Shown here: piece by piece, positions 29,847 through 38,729 of the stretch
Layout of the letters: each line of letters starts with the position of its first letter
Position numbering within the stretch: the stretch's first letter is position 1
NCBI RefSeq assembly: GCF_030813355.1
Contig: NZ_JAUSUD010000002.1
Span: 124,001-188,000 of the forward strand
Direction of reading: 5' to 3'
DNA from: Metabacillus malikii
Lineage (GTDB): Bacteria; Bacillota; Bacilli; Bacillales; Bacillaceae
DNA: 64,000 nt
The notes under the pieces: generated by a model
The model's input: only the letters and a program-made list of their open reading frames with translations
What the model was told of the DNA's origin: nothing
The model's database searches: none
Program-made: the position numbers and the translations under genes

Positions 29847-29882
29847 TAACTTAGTAACATACAAGCTGAAAGTGGTGACATA

Positions 29883-31010
29883 ATGGCACAACAAACAAAG
29901 GCAGGCATGGTAAAACAAAAAATAAAAGAATGGATTGAGGATGGAAAGGTCTCTCCGGGGGAGAAAATTCATTCTGAAAATGAATTAGTGAAAATGTTTG
30001 AAGTGAGCCGTCATACCGTTCGACAAGCGGTTGGAGACTTAGTTCATGAAGGTTGGCTCTACCGGGAACAAGGGGCAGGTACATTTGTTTCAAATCGCAA
30101 AGAAAAATTGCATATACAGCCTGTGAGTTCAACAGGAAAGAATATCGGGGTTATCACCACGTATATTTCTGATTATATTTTTCCTTCGATTATTAAAGGA
30201 ATTGAATCTTATTTATCCTCACAAGGATATTCATTGACATTTGCTTGTACTGATAATGATCCAGAGAAGGAAAAGCAATGCCTAGAAGCGATGTTGAGCA
30301 GAAATATTGATGGACTTATTGTAGAACCTACGAGAAGTAGCAGCTACAATCCGAATTTACATTATTATTTAGAAATGGAACAAAACAATATTCCATATTT
30401 AATGATAAATCAATACTACCCACAACTAGACCCACCAAATTTGATTTTAAATGATGAACAAGGCGGTTACATTGCAACCAATCACTTAATACAATTAGGA
30501 CATAGAAAAATCATTGGGATTTTTAAGAGTGATGATATCCAAGGATTAAACAGAATGCAGGGGTTCATTCGAGCTTTTAGAGAGAATAATATTCCGTTTT
30601 TCCCTGAAATGATCGTAACATATACAACCGAGGAGAAAGAAGGGTCTTATTTAAGTAAAGTAAAAGAAATACTTGAATCAGAAGAAAGACCTACCGGAAT
30701 TATTTGTTACAATGATGAAATAGCGATTAATTCATTAAATGTATTACGTGAATTAGAGATAAAAGTACCAGAAGAACTCTCGATTGTCGGTTATGATGAT
30801 TCTTACTTAGCTGAAGCATCAGAAATAAAGTTAACATCCATTACCCATCCGAAAATGGATATGGGAATTGATGCGGCAAAATGGATTGTCTCTGCCGTAG
30901 AAAATGGTTTGCAGGAGAGAGAAGAAAATCGCCAAAAGATTTATGAGCCGGAAATTATTATTAGAAATTCAACAAGCTCAATTCAAAATGAACAATTGGT
31001 TAATACGTAA
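29883..31010 (+). CDS. araR: Arabinose operon repressor AraR (GntR HTH + LacI-type sensor)
   Basis: This 375-residue chimeric repressor has an N-terminal GntR winged helix (about residues 1-70, IHSENELVKMFEVSRHTVRQAV) and a C-terminal LacI/GalR-type ligand domain (about 85-360, with IGVITTYISDYIF and VGYDDSYLAE). This combination is characteristic of AraR, which binds L-arabinose and releases DNA. It starts at ATG after AAAGTGGTGA. Boxes similar to AraR operators occur before itself, araN, the second GH43 copy and araB, so it is the likely master repressor of the whole arabinan region. It appears to lead the unit araR-araM-HAD-yesL. Confidence 0.93.
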   Translation: MAQQTKAGMVKQKIKEWIEDGKVSPGEKIHSENELVKMFEVSRHTVRQAVGDLVHEGWLYREQGAGTFVSNRKEKLHIQPVSSTGKNIGVITTYISDYIFPSIIKGIESYLSSQGYSLTFACTDNDPEKEKQCLEAMLSRNIDGLIVEPTRSSSYNPNLHYYLEMEQNNIPYLMINQYYPQLDPPNLILNDEQGGYIATNHLIQLGHRKIIGIFKSDDIQGLNRMQGFIRAFRENNIPFFPEMIVTYTTEEKEGSYLSKVKEILESEERPTGIICYNDEIAINSLNVLRELEIKVPEELSIVGYDDSYLAEASEIKLTSITHPKMDMGIDAAKWIVSAVENGLQEREENRQKIYEPEIIIRNSTSSIQNEQLVNT

Positions 31011-31034
31011 TAAATGAAGTGAGAAGGTGGATTC

Positions 31035-32261
31035 ATGCTATCAGTACAAGAGCTGAATGAGCTTGCGAAAACATGTACATGCGGCAATGCTCATTATGAT
31101 TGTTCGATTGAGGAAATCGTCGTCCGTCATAATGCATTGCAGGAAGCTCCTAGATTTATTAAGTCAAAAGGGTTTAATAAAGTATCAATTGTTGCAGATG
31201 AAACGACGTTTAATGTTGCAGGAGAGAGGCTAGTTGCTGAATTAGAAACTGCAAACATCCCTTTTGAAACCGTTATTATTCAAGCGAATGAACAAGGAGA
31301 TGTCATTGCGAATGAAGTCTCGTTAATTGAAGCGATGTTAGGAATTTCTCAGGATACGAATGCAGTAATTGCTGTAGGTGCTGGTACAATACATGATATT
31401 TCAAGGTTCTCTAGCTATAAAATGGGGAAACCGTTTATTTCCATCCCAACAGCTCCTTCGGTTGATGGTTTTAATTCAATGGGAGCGCCAGTTGTTATAA
31501 AAGGGGTAAAGACGACTTTTCAAATGCAAACACCAATCGCTTTATTTGCCGATATAGGAATTTTAGTAAAGGCTCCTAAGAAAATGATTGCTGCAGGTTT
31601 TGGGGATATGATTGGAAAGTTTACATCATTAGCAGATTGGAATTTTTCACATCTCATTGCAAATGAGGCCTATTGCGCATTAGCAGCTGATATTACGAGG
31701 AAAGCACTTCAAAGCTGTGTAGAGTCGAGTAATCAAATTGCGAAAGCAGATGATGAGGGAATACAACGATTAATTGAAGCGTTAATTGATTCTGGCTTAG
31801 CAATGCTATTAGTAGGGCATTCTTCACCAGCATCAGGTGGAGAACATCATTTGTCACATTATTGGGAAATGGACTTTTTAAGTAAGGGTAAGAAACAAGT
31901 CTTACATGGAGCAAAGGTAGGCATTTCTACGCAAGTAATTCTGAATTTCTATAAGAATCAATTTCTATCCTTAGTTTCAAACAAAGAAAGATTACTAGCC
32001 TTAAAAGCAAATAATCGTGTTGCTATCACTAAAATTTTAGATGTTCAAGAACAAATAATAGAAATAATTGATTCTTTACCCTCAGCTGATGATATTGGAC
32101 AATTGCTTACAGTATTAGAAGGTCCAACTAGGCCAGCAGACATCGGAATAGATGATGAACTTGTCCGAAACAGTTTAGCTGAAGCTCATCAATTAAGAAA
32201 AAATCGCTATACAATGTTGAAATTTTGGAATGACCATGTAGGAGTCCATCAAGATGAATAA
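31035..32261 (+). CDS. araM: AraM, sn-glycerol-1-phosphate dehydrogenase family
   Basis: This 408-residue protein belongs to the iron-containing alcohol dehydrogenase-like superfamily, as does B. subtilis AraM, an NAD-dependent glycerol-1-phosphate dehydrogenase that makes sn-glycerol-1-phosphate from dihydroxyacetone phosphate. It has the nucleotide-binding AVGAGTIHDISRFSSY and metal-ligand regions ADWNFSHL (Asp) and GHSSPASGGEHHLSHYWE (His). ATG follows GAGAAGGTGG. Its place next to araR agrees with the ara operon membership seen in B. subtilis. Why this enzyme accompanies arabinose use is not settled. Confidence 0.9.
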   Translation: MLSVQELNELAKTCTCGNAHYDCSIEEIVVRHNALQEAPRFIKSKGFNKVSIVADETTFNVAGERLVAELETANIPFETVIIQANEQGDVIANEVSLIEAMLGISQDTNAVIAVGAGTIHDISRFSSYKMGKPFISIPTAPSVDGFNSMGAPVVIKGVKTTFQMQTPIALFADIGILVKAPKKMIAAGFGDMIGKFTSLADWNFSHLIANEAYCALAADITRKALQSCVESSNQIAKADDEGIQRLIEALIDSGLAMLLVGHSSPASGGEHHLSHYWEMDFLSKGKKQVLHGAKVGISTQVILNFYKNQFLSLVSNKERLLALKANNRVAITKILDVQEQIIEIIDSLPSADDIGQLLTVLEGPTRPADIGIDDELVRNSLAEAHQLRKNRYTMLKFWNDHVGVHQDE

Positions 32262-32958
32262 ATTAATAAATGCTGAAGCAATATTTTTTGATTTAGATGA
32301 TACTATTTATGACCAACAAATACCATTTCAATCAGCAATTGATTACGGTAATATTGATATAAATAATACCGATTATCAGTTACTATATAAACGGGTACGT
32401 TTCCATAGTGATAAATTATGGAAAGATTATACTGCTGGGACCATCGACCTTGATACAGTTAGAATTAGGCGATTAATAGATGCATTTCAAGAGTTTGGGG
32501 CAACATTAACTGTTGCTAAAGCGATAGAAATACAAGAACGTTATGAATATGAGCAGAAAACGATAAAGCCATTTTCAAAAGTAATCTCGATTATTAACGA
32601 GCTACAACAACAAAATAAAATTGTCGGTCTTATTACAAACGGACCTGTTGAACATCAAACGAGCAAAATAAAGGCGCTACAACTTGACCGTATCATTCCT
32701 AGTGAGCTTATCTTTATTTCTGATGGAATTGGTATTACGAAGCCTGACCCGCGAATATTTCATTATGTTCAAGACCAAGTTAAGAAGAATCCAGAGAATT
32801 GTTATTACATCGGTGATACTTGGGAGAACGATATAGAGGCAGCATTAAATGCAGGGTGGAACGCAATTTGGTATAATTTTCGTAATCGCCAACCACAGTC
32901 AAGTCATAAACCGAACAAAATTATTACGAGTTATAATGAGTGGAGTAGCTTAATATAG
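32254..32958 (+). CDS. HAD family hydrolase (subfamily IA phosphatase)
   Basis: This 234-residue HAD phosphatase has motif I FFDLDDTIYD, motif II LITNG, the Lys of ITKPDPRIF and motif IV YIGDTWENDIEAA. The cap is helical, of type C1. Its ATG overlaps the last eight bases of araM, indicating translational coupling. B. subtilis has a different HAD protein, AraL, in the corresponding place, which removes toxic sugar phosphates. A similar house-cleaning role for pentose phosphates is a reasonable inference, but this protein is of another HAD class, so it is not called araL. Confidence 0.85.
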   Translation: MNKLINAEAIFFDLDDTIYDQQIPFQSAIDYGNIDINNTDYQLLYKRVRFHSDKLWKDYTAGTIDLDTVRIRRLIDAFQEFGATLTVAKAIEIQERYEYEQKTIKPFSKVISIINELQQQNKIVGLITNGPVEHQTSKIKALQLDRIIPSELIFISDGIGITKPDPRIFHYVQDQVKKNPENCYYIGDTWENDIEAALNAGWNAIWYNFRNRQPQSSHKPNKIITSYNEWSSLI

Positions 32959-32977
32959 GTAGTGAGAAGGGACATAT

Positions 32978-33679
32978 ATGCAATCGACATCAATCTTTGA
33001 AGGTATATTTAAGCTTCTAGAATGGTTAACAAGAATTGTATTAACAAACTTCATATGGTTAATATTTAATTTGCCTATTAGCTTTTTGCTATTAACCATT
33101 GCAATAACAGATGATATTCCATTTATTGTGATGAATTTGATTATTATTGCAATATTATCTCCATTCTTCCTTTTCCCAGCAACAAGTGCTGTATTTGGAA
33201 TTGTTAGAAAATGGGTAATGGGTGAAGGTGATATTAAAATTATCAAACATTTTTGGACAGTATATCGTCAAAATTATCTCAAAAGCCTAATCGGTGGCTT
33301 TATTTTAGTGCCATTATGGTTTATTGGTATTCTTGATGTGTACTTCTTATATCATCATAATTTATTTATGACAATCCTTTTAATTATAATTTTATTTCTA
33401 TTATTTATCTTTACATGTTATTATTTTGCTGTAATTGCTCACCACGAGCTGAAGATATTTCAAGCATTTAAACAAGCGCTAGTGTTTATGATTATTAATC
33501 CACTTAGAAGCTTACTGATGGGAATCATAAACATCATCATATTATACGTATCACTTACACAAGTTACTGTATTAATTCCATTACTACTTGGTGTGGCGCT
33601 TGCATATTTTGCCTTCTTTAGTTATTACAATAAGTTATTGCGTGTAAAAGAATTGCAGGAGAATAATAATGAAGAGTAG
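32978..33679 (+). CDS. YesL family (DUF624) membrane protein
   Basis: This 233-residue membrane protein has five to six helices. FEGIFKLLEWLTRIVLTNFIWLI at the start and WVMGEGDIKIIKHFW in the first third match the YesL/DUF624 family. Members are regularly found beside oligosaccharide ABC transporters for plant cell-wall sugars, but their role is unknown. ATG follows AGAAGGGA. The stop codon lies inside the stem of the terminator, closing the araR unit just before araN. Confidence 0.85.
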   Translation: MQSTSIFEGIFKLLEWLTRIVLTNFIWLIFNLPISFLLLTIAITDDIPFIVMNLIIIAILSPFFLFPATSAVFGIVRKWVMGEGDIKIIKHFWTVYRQNYLKSLIGGFILVPLWFIGILDVYFLYHHNLFMTILLIIILFLLFIFTCYYFAVIAHHELKIFQAFKQALVFMIINPLRSLLMGIINIIILYVSLTQVTVLIPLLLGVALAYFAFFSYYNKLLRVKELQENNNEE

Positions 33680-33707
33680 ATTTTGACAAAATCTGCTCTT
33701 TTTTTTG
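33673..33707 (+). terminator. Terminator after the araR unit
   Basis: AGAG-AGATTTT (33673-33684) pairs with AAAATCT-CTCT (33688-33699) around a GAC loop with one mismatch, followed by eight T's. Confidence 0.85.
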
Positions 33708-33938
33708 TGTAAATCTTTAGTGACACGATGAAATGAATACAATTATTTAAGGGGTCAGGAACTGATGAAAAGATATTTGTGTGATTTATAACACATCTGG
33801 TACACATAAAAACATGTATATTTAAGGGGCTCACGTCTCATCTAGCTGATAATAGAAGTAGTTTTTGCAGCTAACTTTTATTTAGTCTACTTAGTCTAGA
33901 AAGGAGCGATAACAGCCTTAAAATCTAATCCAACTCTC

Positions 33939-34050
33939 ATATGTCCGTACATATCCATCGACATTTTTTTCACATGTATTTATTTTATTAAAAAAGTTGT
34001 TGACATGTACGAACAGGTATAATAATATTAAATTAAAGAAGCGCTTACAT
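33939..34050 (+). promoter_or_regulatory. araN promoter with two AraR-like boxes and a cre-like site
   Basis: TTGACA (34000-34005) is followed by 17 bases and TAATAT (34023-34028). A second, closer TATAAT is at 34018. AraR-like box 1 is ATATGTCCGTACATAT (33939-33954), a near-perfect palindrome. Box 2 is ACATGTACGAACAGGT (34003-34018), overlapping the promoter, with centres 64 bases apart. A cre-like site (complement ATGTAAGCGCTTCTTT, 34035-34050) lies at the start of the transcript. AAAGAAGCG (34035-34043) can pair with CGCTTCTTT (34091-34099) to form a leader hairpin. From 33708 to 33938 no other feature is recognised. Confidence 0.75.
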
Positions 34051-34132
34051 GGGATTTTCAAAAAATAAAGAAAAAACAAAACGTTTTGAACGCTTCTTTA
34101 AATAAAAAATGAAAAGCTTTGGGGGGATTAAC

Positions 34133-35491
34133 TTGTTTAAGAAAAAACTAAGCAAAATGGTATTATTAGCAGTCGTAACAATGTTAGTTGCTGGCATGCT
34201 AAGTGCTTGTAGTGGCGGAGATAAGTCAGGTGGAGAAAGTAAAGATGGAAAAGTAAATCTTACTTTCATGTTTAGTGGACAACCTCATGAACAAACAGCT
34301 TATAAAAATGTAGTAAAGAAATTTGAAGAAGCAAACCCTAATGTAAAAGTTAAAGTAGTGGTTACAGCTGGTGACCAATATGACACTAAATTACAAGCGG
34401 CCATTGCTGGTAAAAGTGTTCCAGATGTATTCTTCTATAACCCTGGTAACTTAAAAGCATATGTTAACTCAGGTGTATTAAAAGACATTACAGAATATGT
34501 TGAAGGTGCAGAGGAAGTTAAAGACCTTTGGGAAGCAGGTATTAACAAATACCGTTATGATGGTGAAAATGCTGGACAAGGTTCAATTTATGGATTACCA
34601 AAAGATTTAGGACCATTCGGATTCGGTTATAACAAAACAATGTTTGAAGAAGCGGGTATCCCACTTCCAGATCCGGACAAGCCTTATACATTTGATGAGT
34701 TCTTAGAAGTTAACAAACAGTTAACAAAAGATAAAGATGGCGATGGAAAACTTGACCAATGGGGAACAGGACTTAATGTTAACTGGTCATTACAACCATT
34801 CGTTTGGAGTAATGGTGGAGATTGGTTAGATGAAACACATACAAAAGTAACAGTAGATGACCCAGCGTTTATTGAAGCATTCCAATATTTTGCTGATTTA
34901 CAAAATGTTTATAAAGTAACACCTTCAATTGCTGAAGGACAAACTCTTGATACGTACCAACGTTTCATGCAAGGTCAAATCGGGTTCTTCCCAATCGCTC
35001 CATGGGATCTAGCAGCATTCAAAGATTTAAAATTTGAATATGATATCATTCCTTGGCCTGTAGGTTCTACTGGACAACCTGCTGCATGGGTAGGTTCATT
35101 AGGTATTGGTGTTTCTGAGAAAACAAAACATGCTGAATTAGCTACACAATTAGCTATGTATCTTTCTGCAGAAGAAGAAGGACAACAAGCGTTAGTTGAT
35201 CAACAAGTACAAGTACCAAATAACAAAACTGTTGCTGAAGCGTGGGCTGCAGATACATCAATTAAGCCTGCGAACAAAAAAGAATATTTACAAATCATCA
35301 ATGAATATGGTCGTGATTTACCAGGTAACTTCACATACACAGCTGAATGGTATGATGAATTCTTCAAAAATATTCAACCTGTAATCGATGGTGATAAAAC
35401 AGCTGAAGAATATGTAAAAGAAGCACAACCAAAAATGCAAGAGTTATTAGATAAGTCTATTAAACAAGAAGAAACAGCTAAAAAGAAATAA
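34133..35491 (+). CDS. araN: Arabino-oligosaccharide-binding lipoprotein AraN
   Basis: This lipoprotein of about 452 residues has a signal sequence ending in the lipobox LSAC and a type 2 binding-protein fold (MalE-like). Blocks such as [40 protein letters not shown] and [15 protein letters not shown] strongly recall B. subtilis AraN. It captures arabino-oligosaccharides for AraP/AraQ. TTG at 34133, just after TTTGGGGGGA, is the preferred start. The upstream ATG at 34109 would precede that ribosome site. No ATPase is encoded in the operon, so the shared ATPase MsmX elsewhere is expected to power it, as in B. subtilis. Confidence 0.92.
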   Translation: MFKKKLSKMVLLAVVTMLVAGMLSACSGGDKSGGESKDGKVNLTFMFSGQPHEQTAYKNVVKKFEEANPNVKVKVVVTAGDQYDTKLQAAIAGKSVPDVFFYNPGNLKAYVNSGVLKDITEYVEGAEEVKDLWEAGINKYRYDGENAGQGSIYGLPKDLGPFGFGYNKTMFEEAGIPLPDPDKPYTFDEFLEVNKQLTKDKDGDGKLDQWGTGLNVNWSLQPFVWSNGGDWLDETHTKVTVDDPAFIEAFQYFADLQNVYKVTPSIAEGQTLDTYQRFMQGQIGFFPIAPWDLAAFKDLKFEYDIIPWPVGSTGQPAAWVGSLGIGVSEKTKHAELATQLAMYLSAEEEGQQALVDQQVQVPNNKTVAEAWAADTSIKPANKKEYLQIINEYGRDLPGNFTYTAEWYDEFFKNIQPVIDGDKTAEEYVKEAQPKMQELLDKSIKQEETAKKK

Positions 35492-35510
35492 TAGCAAGTT
35501 AATGAATTGT

Positions 35511-35535
35511 GGTGCTAGAGTACTTAGCTAGCACC
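35511..35535 (+). promoter_or_regulatory. Hairpin between araN and araP
   Basis: GGTGCTAG (35511-35518) pairs with CTAGCACC (35528-35535). It lacks a long T-tract and sits between the binding-protein and permease genes, where such stems often stabilise the upstream mRNA or lower readthrough so that more binding protein than permease is made. Confidence 0.6.
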
Positions 35536-35607
35536 CTCTTAACTTATTAACTCTCTACTAATAGATTAAGGTTGAACATAGCCTTTAAGGAGAAATGGGG
35601 AGAAGGA

Positions 35608-36498
35608 ATGAAAACAACATCAAAGCTCTATAGAGAAGAGCGTCGCAATGCTTATATTTTTGTAGCTGCGCCAGTAATCGGATTTTTAATCTTTACGTTA
35701 GCTCCAGCACTTTATTCTATCTATGGTTCATTTACGAACTGGGACGGTTTAGGTCAAATGACATTTATCGGTCTGGAAAACTATATCGTACTTCTAACGG
35801 ATGAATCCTTCCATAAAGCATTATACAATACAGTCTTTATGATGCTCGGTATCCCAATTGGCTTAGTTTTAGCGTTACTACTTGCGATTGGCTTAAATCG
35901 TGGAATCGTCGGTACTCAAATTTTCAGAACAATTTATTATGTGCCGGTTATTTCTTCAATTGCAGCTGTTGCGATTTTATGGCAATTTGCTTATAACGGA
36001 GACTTCGGTCTAGTTAACCAATTTTTAGCTATTTTCGGTATTGATGGACCAAGTTGGTTAATGGATAAAGACACAGTAAAACCTGCCTTAATTTTAATGA
36101 CCGTGTGGAAAGGTTTAGGTTACAGCATGCTCTTATATTTAGCAGCATTACAAAGTGTTCCGAAAACTTATTATGAAGCTGCGAAACTAGATGGAGCAAA
36201 TGCATTCCAAGTCTTTAAGAATATTACTCTACCAATGGTTAAACCAGTAACATTCTTCATTGTTGTAACAAACATCATTGGTGGTGCGCAACTCTTTACA
36301 GAAATCAATGTTATGACACCAACTGGTGGTCCTGAGTATTCATCAGCAACTGCAGTATTCTATGTATGGCAGAAGGCTTTTGGAAACTTTGAAATGGGAT
36401 ATGGTTCTGCAATGGCAATCGTATTAGGTATCTTCATTTTTATCGTAACGTTAATTCAGTTTAGAGTGAATGAAAAGCAATCATACGATTTAGATTAA
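35608..36498 (+). CDS. araP: Arabino-oligosaccharide ABC permease AraP (MalF type)
   Basis: This permease of about 296 residues has six helices. The EAA loop is YEAAKLDGANAFQVFKNITLP, which contacts the shared ATPase, preceded by TVWKGLGYSMLLYLAALQSV. ATG at 35608 follows GGAGAAGG. The frame can be read from 35572, but that start lacks a ribosome site. It forms the membrane channel together with AraQ, 33 bases downstream, for oligosaccharides delivered by AraN. Confidence 0.9.
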   Translation: MKTTSKLYREERRNAYIFVAAPVIGFLIFTLAPALYSIYGSFTNWDGLGQMTFIGLENYIVLLTDESFHKALYNTVFMMLGIPIGLVLALLLAIGLNRGIVGTQIFRTIYYVPVISSIAAVAILWQFAYNGDFGLVNQFLAIFGIDGPSWLMDKDTVKPALILMTVWKGLGYSMLLYLAALQSVPKTYYEAAKLDGANAFQVFKNITLPMVKPVTFFIVVTNIIGGAQLFTEINVMTPTGGPEYSSATAVFYVWQKAFGNFEMGYGSAMAIVLGIFIFIVTLIQFRVNEKQSYDLD

Positions 36499-36531
36499 TA
36501 GATGCTTTTGCAGTAGAAAGGAGTTGTAGTA

Positions 36532-37419
36532 ATGGAAGCAGTAGTTGAAAAGAAAACTGAACCTCAGGTAAAGTATAAATCCTTGAAACAAACTGAAAGA
36601 ATTACAAACATTATTATTTTCATCGTTTTATTAATAGGTGCAGTGTTCATGATTGCTCCTTTAGTGTGGATGGTAGGTACATCATTCAAAAGTATTGAAG
36701 AGGTATATGCATTGCCTCCAGTATGGATTCCGGAATCCTTTGACCCGATAAAATATATCGAAATATGGGAAAAGGGTCCATTACTAAGTGGTATTACTAA
36801 CAGCTTAATTGTTGCACTTTCTGTAACGATCATTGGGACTTTCACATCAGCATTAGCTGCATTTGCGTTTGGGAAGTTAAATTTCCCATTCAAGAATCAA
36901 TTATTCTTATTATTGTTAACGGCAATGATGATTCCGTACCCTGTTGTCATGATTCCGCAATTTATGATATTTACACAAATGGGTTGGGTTGATACGTTAT
37001 TACCACTAATCGTTCCAGGATTATTCGGTAATATTATGATGATTTTCTTCTTAAGACAATATTTAACAAGTATTCCGAACTCAGTAATTGAGGCGGCAAA
37101 AATCGATGGTTGTTCATATTTCAAAATATTCTATCGTATTATATTCCCATTAGTGAGACCTGCGGTAGCTGCACAGTTAATCTTATGGTTCATGACAATT
37201 TGGAATGATTATCTAGCACCGATTTTATACCTCAACTCACCAGAGAAACAAACATTACAACTTGTTATTGCAAACTTTAATGCAACATATGCAATTCAAA
37301 GTGACTTTCCATTAATTATGGCTGCATCTGTTGTATCGTTATTACCGATGTTAATCGTGTTTATTATCTTCCAGAAACAAATTATTGAATCTGTTGCAAT
37401 TTCTGGTGTAAAAGGTTAG
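36532..37419 (+). CDS. araQ: Arabino-oligosaccharide ABC permease AraQ (MalG type)
   Basis: This 295-residue permease has six helices. Its EAA loop is IEAAKIDGCSYFKIFYRIIFP, and it ends in SVAISGVKG as MalG proteins do. ATG follows AAAGGAG. It is the second membrane subunit of the AraNPQ importer. In the araNPQ unit it is followed by an unusual double terminator and then the intracellular GH43 gene, which probably depends on partial readthrough. Confidence 0.9.
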   Translation: MEAVVEKKTEPQVKYKSLKQTERITNIIIFIVLLIGAVFMIAPLVWMVGTSFKSIEEVYALPPVWIPESFDPIKYIEIWEKGPLLSGITNSLIVALSVTIIGTFTSALAAFAFGKLNFPFKNQLFLLLLTAMMIPYPVVMIPQFMIFTQMGWVDTLLPLIVPGLFGNIMMIFFLRQYLTSIPNSVIEAAKIDGCSYFKIFYRIIFPLVRPAVAAQLILWFMTIWNDYLAPILYLNSPEKQTLQLVIANFNATYAIQSDFPLIMAASVVSLLPMLIVFIIFQKQIIESVAISGVKG

Positions 37420-37447
37420 TTAAAGACGAGTTATACAACAAAAGACT

Positions 37448-37535
37448 GTGGCGGTTTAAGGTAAACTAGCTAGCCTAATCTACTTCTATTACTAGAATGG
37501 GCTAGCTAGTTTACCGGATTCTTGCCACTTTTTGT
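37448..37535 (+). terminator. Terminator with a nested 16-bp perfect hairpin after araQ
   Basis: An outer stem GTGGC (37448-37452) / GCCAC (37524-37528) followed by TTTTTG encloses a perfect 16-bp inner stem, GGTAAACTAGCTAGCC (37460-37475) with its complement (37500-37515). The two-level arrangement suggests a terminator whose loop was extended by an inserted palindrome. Confidence 0.7.
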
Positions 37536-37579
37536 TTACAATTATATATAAATTTAAAGCTAATAGGAGTGTATTTGAA

Positions 37580-38539
37580 ATGACTGAATATAACGTACAA
37601 AACCCATTAATCGAGCAACGTGCTGATCCGTTCATGTACAAACATACAGACGGCTACTATTATTTTACTGGCTCGGTGCCGGAATACGACCGCATCGCAA
37701 TCCGTCGTGCAACAACGATTGCAGGTTTAGCTGAAGCAGAGGAAAAAACAATTTGGGTTAAGCATGAATCAGGAATGATGAGCGCAAACATTTGGGCTCC
37801 AGAACTTCATTTTATTGATGGAAAATGGTACGTCTATTTTGCCGCAGCACGTACATCTGAAACAAAAGATGGCTTGTTCGACCACCGCATGTTCGTCCTT
37901 GAAAATGACTCGGCGAATCCGCTTGAAGGTGAATGGGTAGAAAGAGGCCAAGTGAAAACGAAATGGGAATCATTTGCATTAGATGCGACATCATTTGAGC
38001 ATAAAGGTGTCCGCTACTATGTATGGGCCCAAAAAGACCCTGAAATTGAAGGGAATTCAAACCTATACATTTCAGAGATGGAAAACCCATGGACATTAAA
38101 AGGTGAACAAGTATGTATCACAACACCAGAATACGATTGGGAAAAAATCGGATTTTTAGTAAATGAAGGTGCAGCAATTCTTAAGAAGAATGGTCGTATT
38201 TTTATGACCTATTCAGCCAGTGCTACAGATTATAACTATTGCATGGGCTTATTAACAGCAGATGAGGACAGTGATTTACTAGACCCGAAATCATGGGTAA
38301 AAACAACAGAACCGGTCTTCACAACAAATGAAGAAAACAGCCAATACGGTCCAGGACATAATAGCTTCACAGTATCTGAGGATGGAACAATAGACCTCCT
38401 CGTTTACCACGCACGAAGCTATAAAGAAATTGAAGGCGATCCACTATACGATCCGAACCGTCATGCACGTGTGCAAGCCATTACGTGGAACGAAGACGGC
38501 ACACCAAATTTCGGTACACCAAGACCAGATACGAAGTAA
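37580..38539 (+). CDS. Intracellular GH43 arabinanase/arabinofuranosidase, copy 1 (AbnB-like)
   Basis: This 319-residue protein is a single five-bladed beta-propeller of glycoside hydrolase family 43. The expected catalytic triad is Asp16 (RADPF, general base), Asp135 (FALDATSF, pKa-tuning) and Glu196 (VNEGAAI, general acid). With no signal peptide, it should act in the cytoplasm on arabino-oligosaccharides imported by AraNPQ, like AbnB of G. stearothermophilus. ATG at 37580 follows AGGAGTG. A second copy at 46051-47010 differs by one residue (Arg122 here, Lys there), although about 40 bases differ, nearly all silent. Exact cleavage mode is not determined by sequence. Confidence 0.87.
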   Translation: MTEYNVQNPLIEQRADPFMYKHTDGYYYFTGSVPEYDRIAIRRATTIAGLAEAEEKTIWVKHESGMMSANIWAPELHFIDGKWYVYFAAARTSETKDGLFDHRMFVLENDSANPLEGEWVERGQVKTKWESFALDATSFEHKGVRYYVWAQKDPEIEGNSNLYISEMENPWTLKGEQVCITTPEYDWEKIGFLVNEGAAILKKNGRIFMTYSASATDYNYCMGLLTADEDSDLLDPKSWVKTTEPVFTTNEENSQYGPGHNSFTVSEDGTIDLLVYHARSYKEIEGDPLYDPNRHARVQAITWNEDGTPNFGTPRPDTK

Positions 38540-38555
38540 ACTTTTAAACGAAGAT

Positions 38556-38669
38556 GGTGACTCAGGCAGGGTCAGACCCTCTACAAAACACCTATATAGA
38601 ATGCAAGACTTTCCTTCTTCTATATAATTGTTTGAGGGTCTGACCTTAGTTTTGGGTCACCTTTTTTTT
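38556..38669 (+). terminator. Terminator interrupted by hairpin element copy 2
   Basis: Outer arms GGTGAC (38556-38561) and GTCACC (38656-38661) plus a run of T's form a terminator. Its loop holds a second perfect stem, GTCAGACCCTC (38571-38581) with GAGGGTCTGAC (38634-38644), the arms of the short repeat family. It looks as if the element inserted into a terminator loop. Confidence 0.75.
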
Positions 38670-38729
38670 AGGTTTTTCAACTTACTATCAGACCAAACAA
38701 TATAACAGTTAAGAAAGAAGAGATTTAAA

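Noticed and set aside
32254-32958. Calling the HAD protein AraL
   Set aside because: Its motifs indicate subfamily IA with a helical cap, whereas B. subtilis AraL belongs to the NagD-type class II group.
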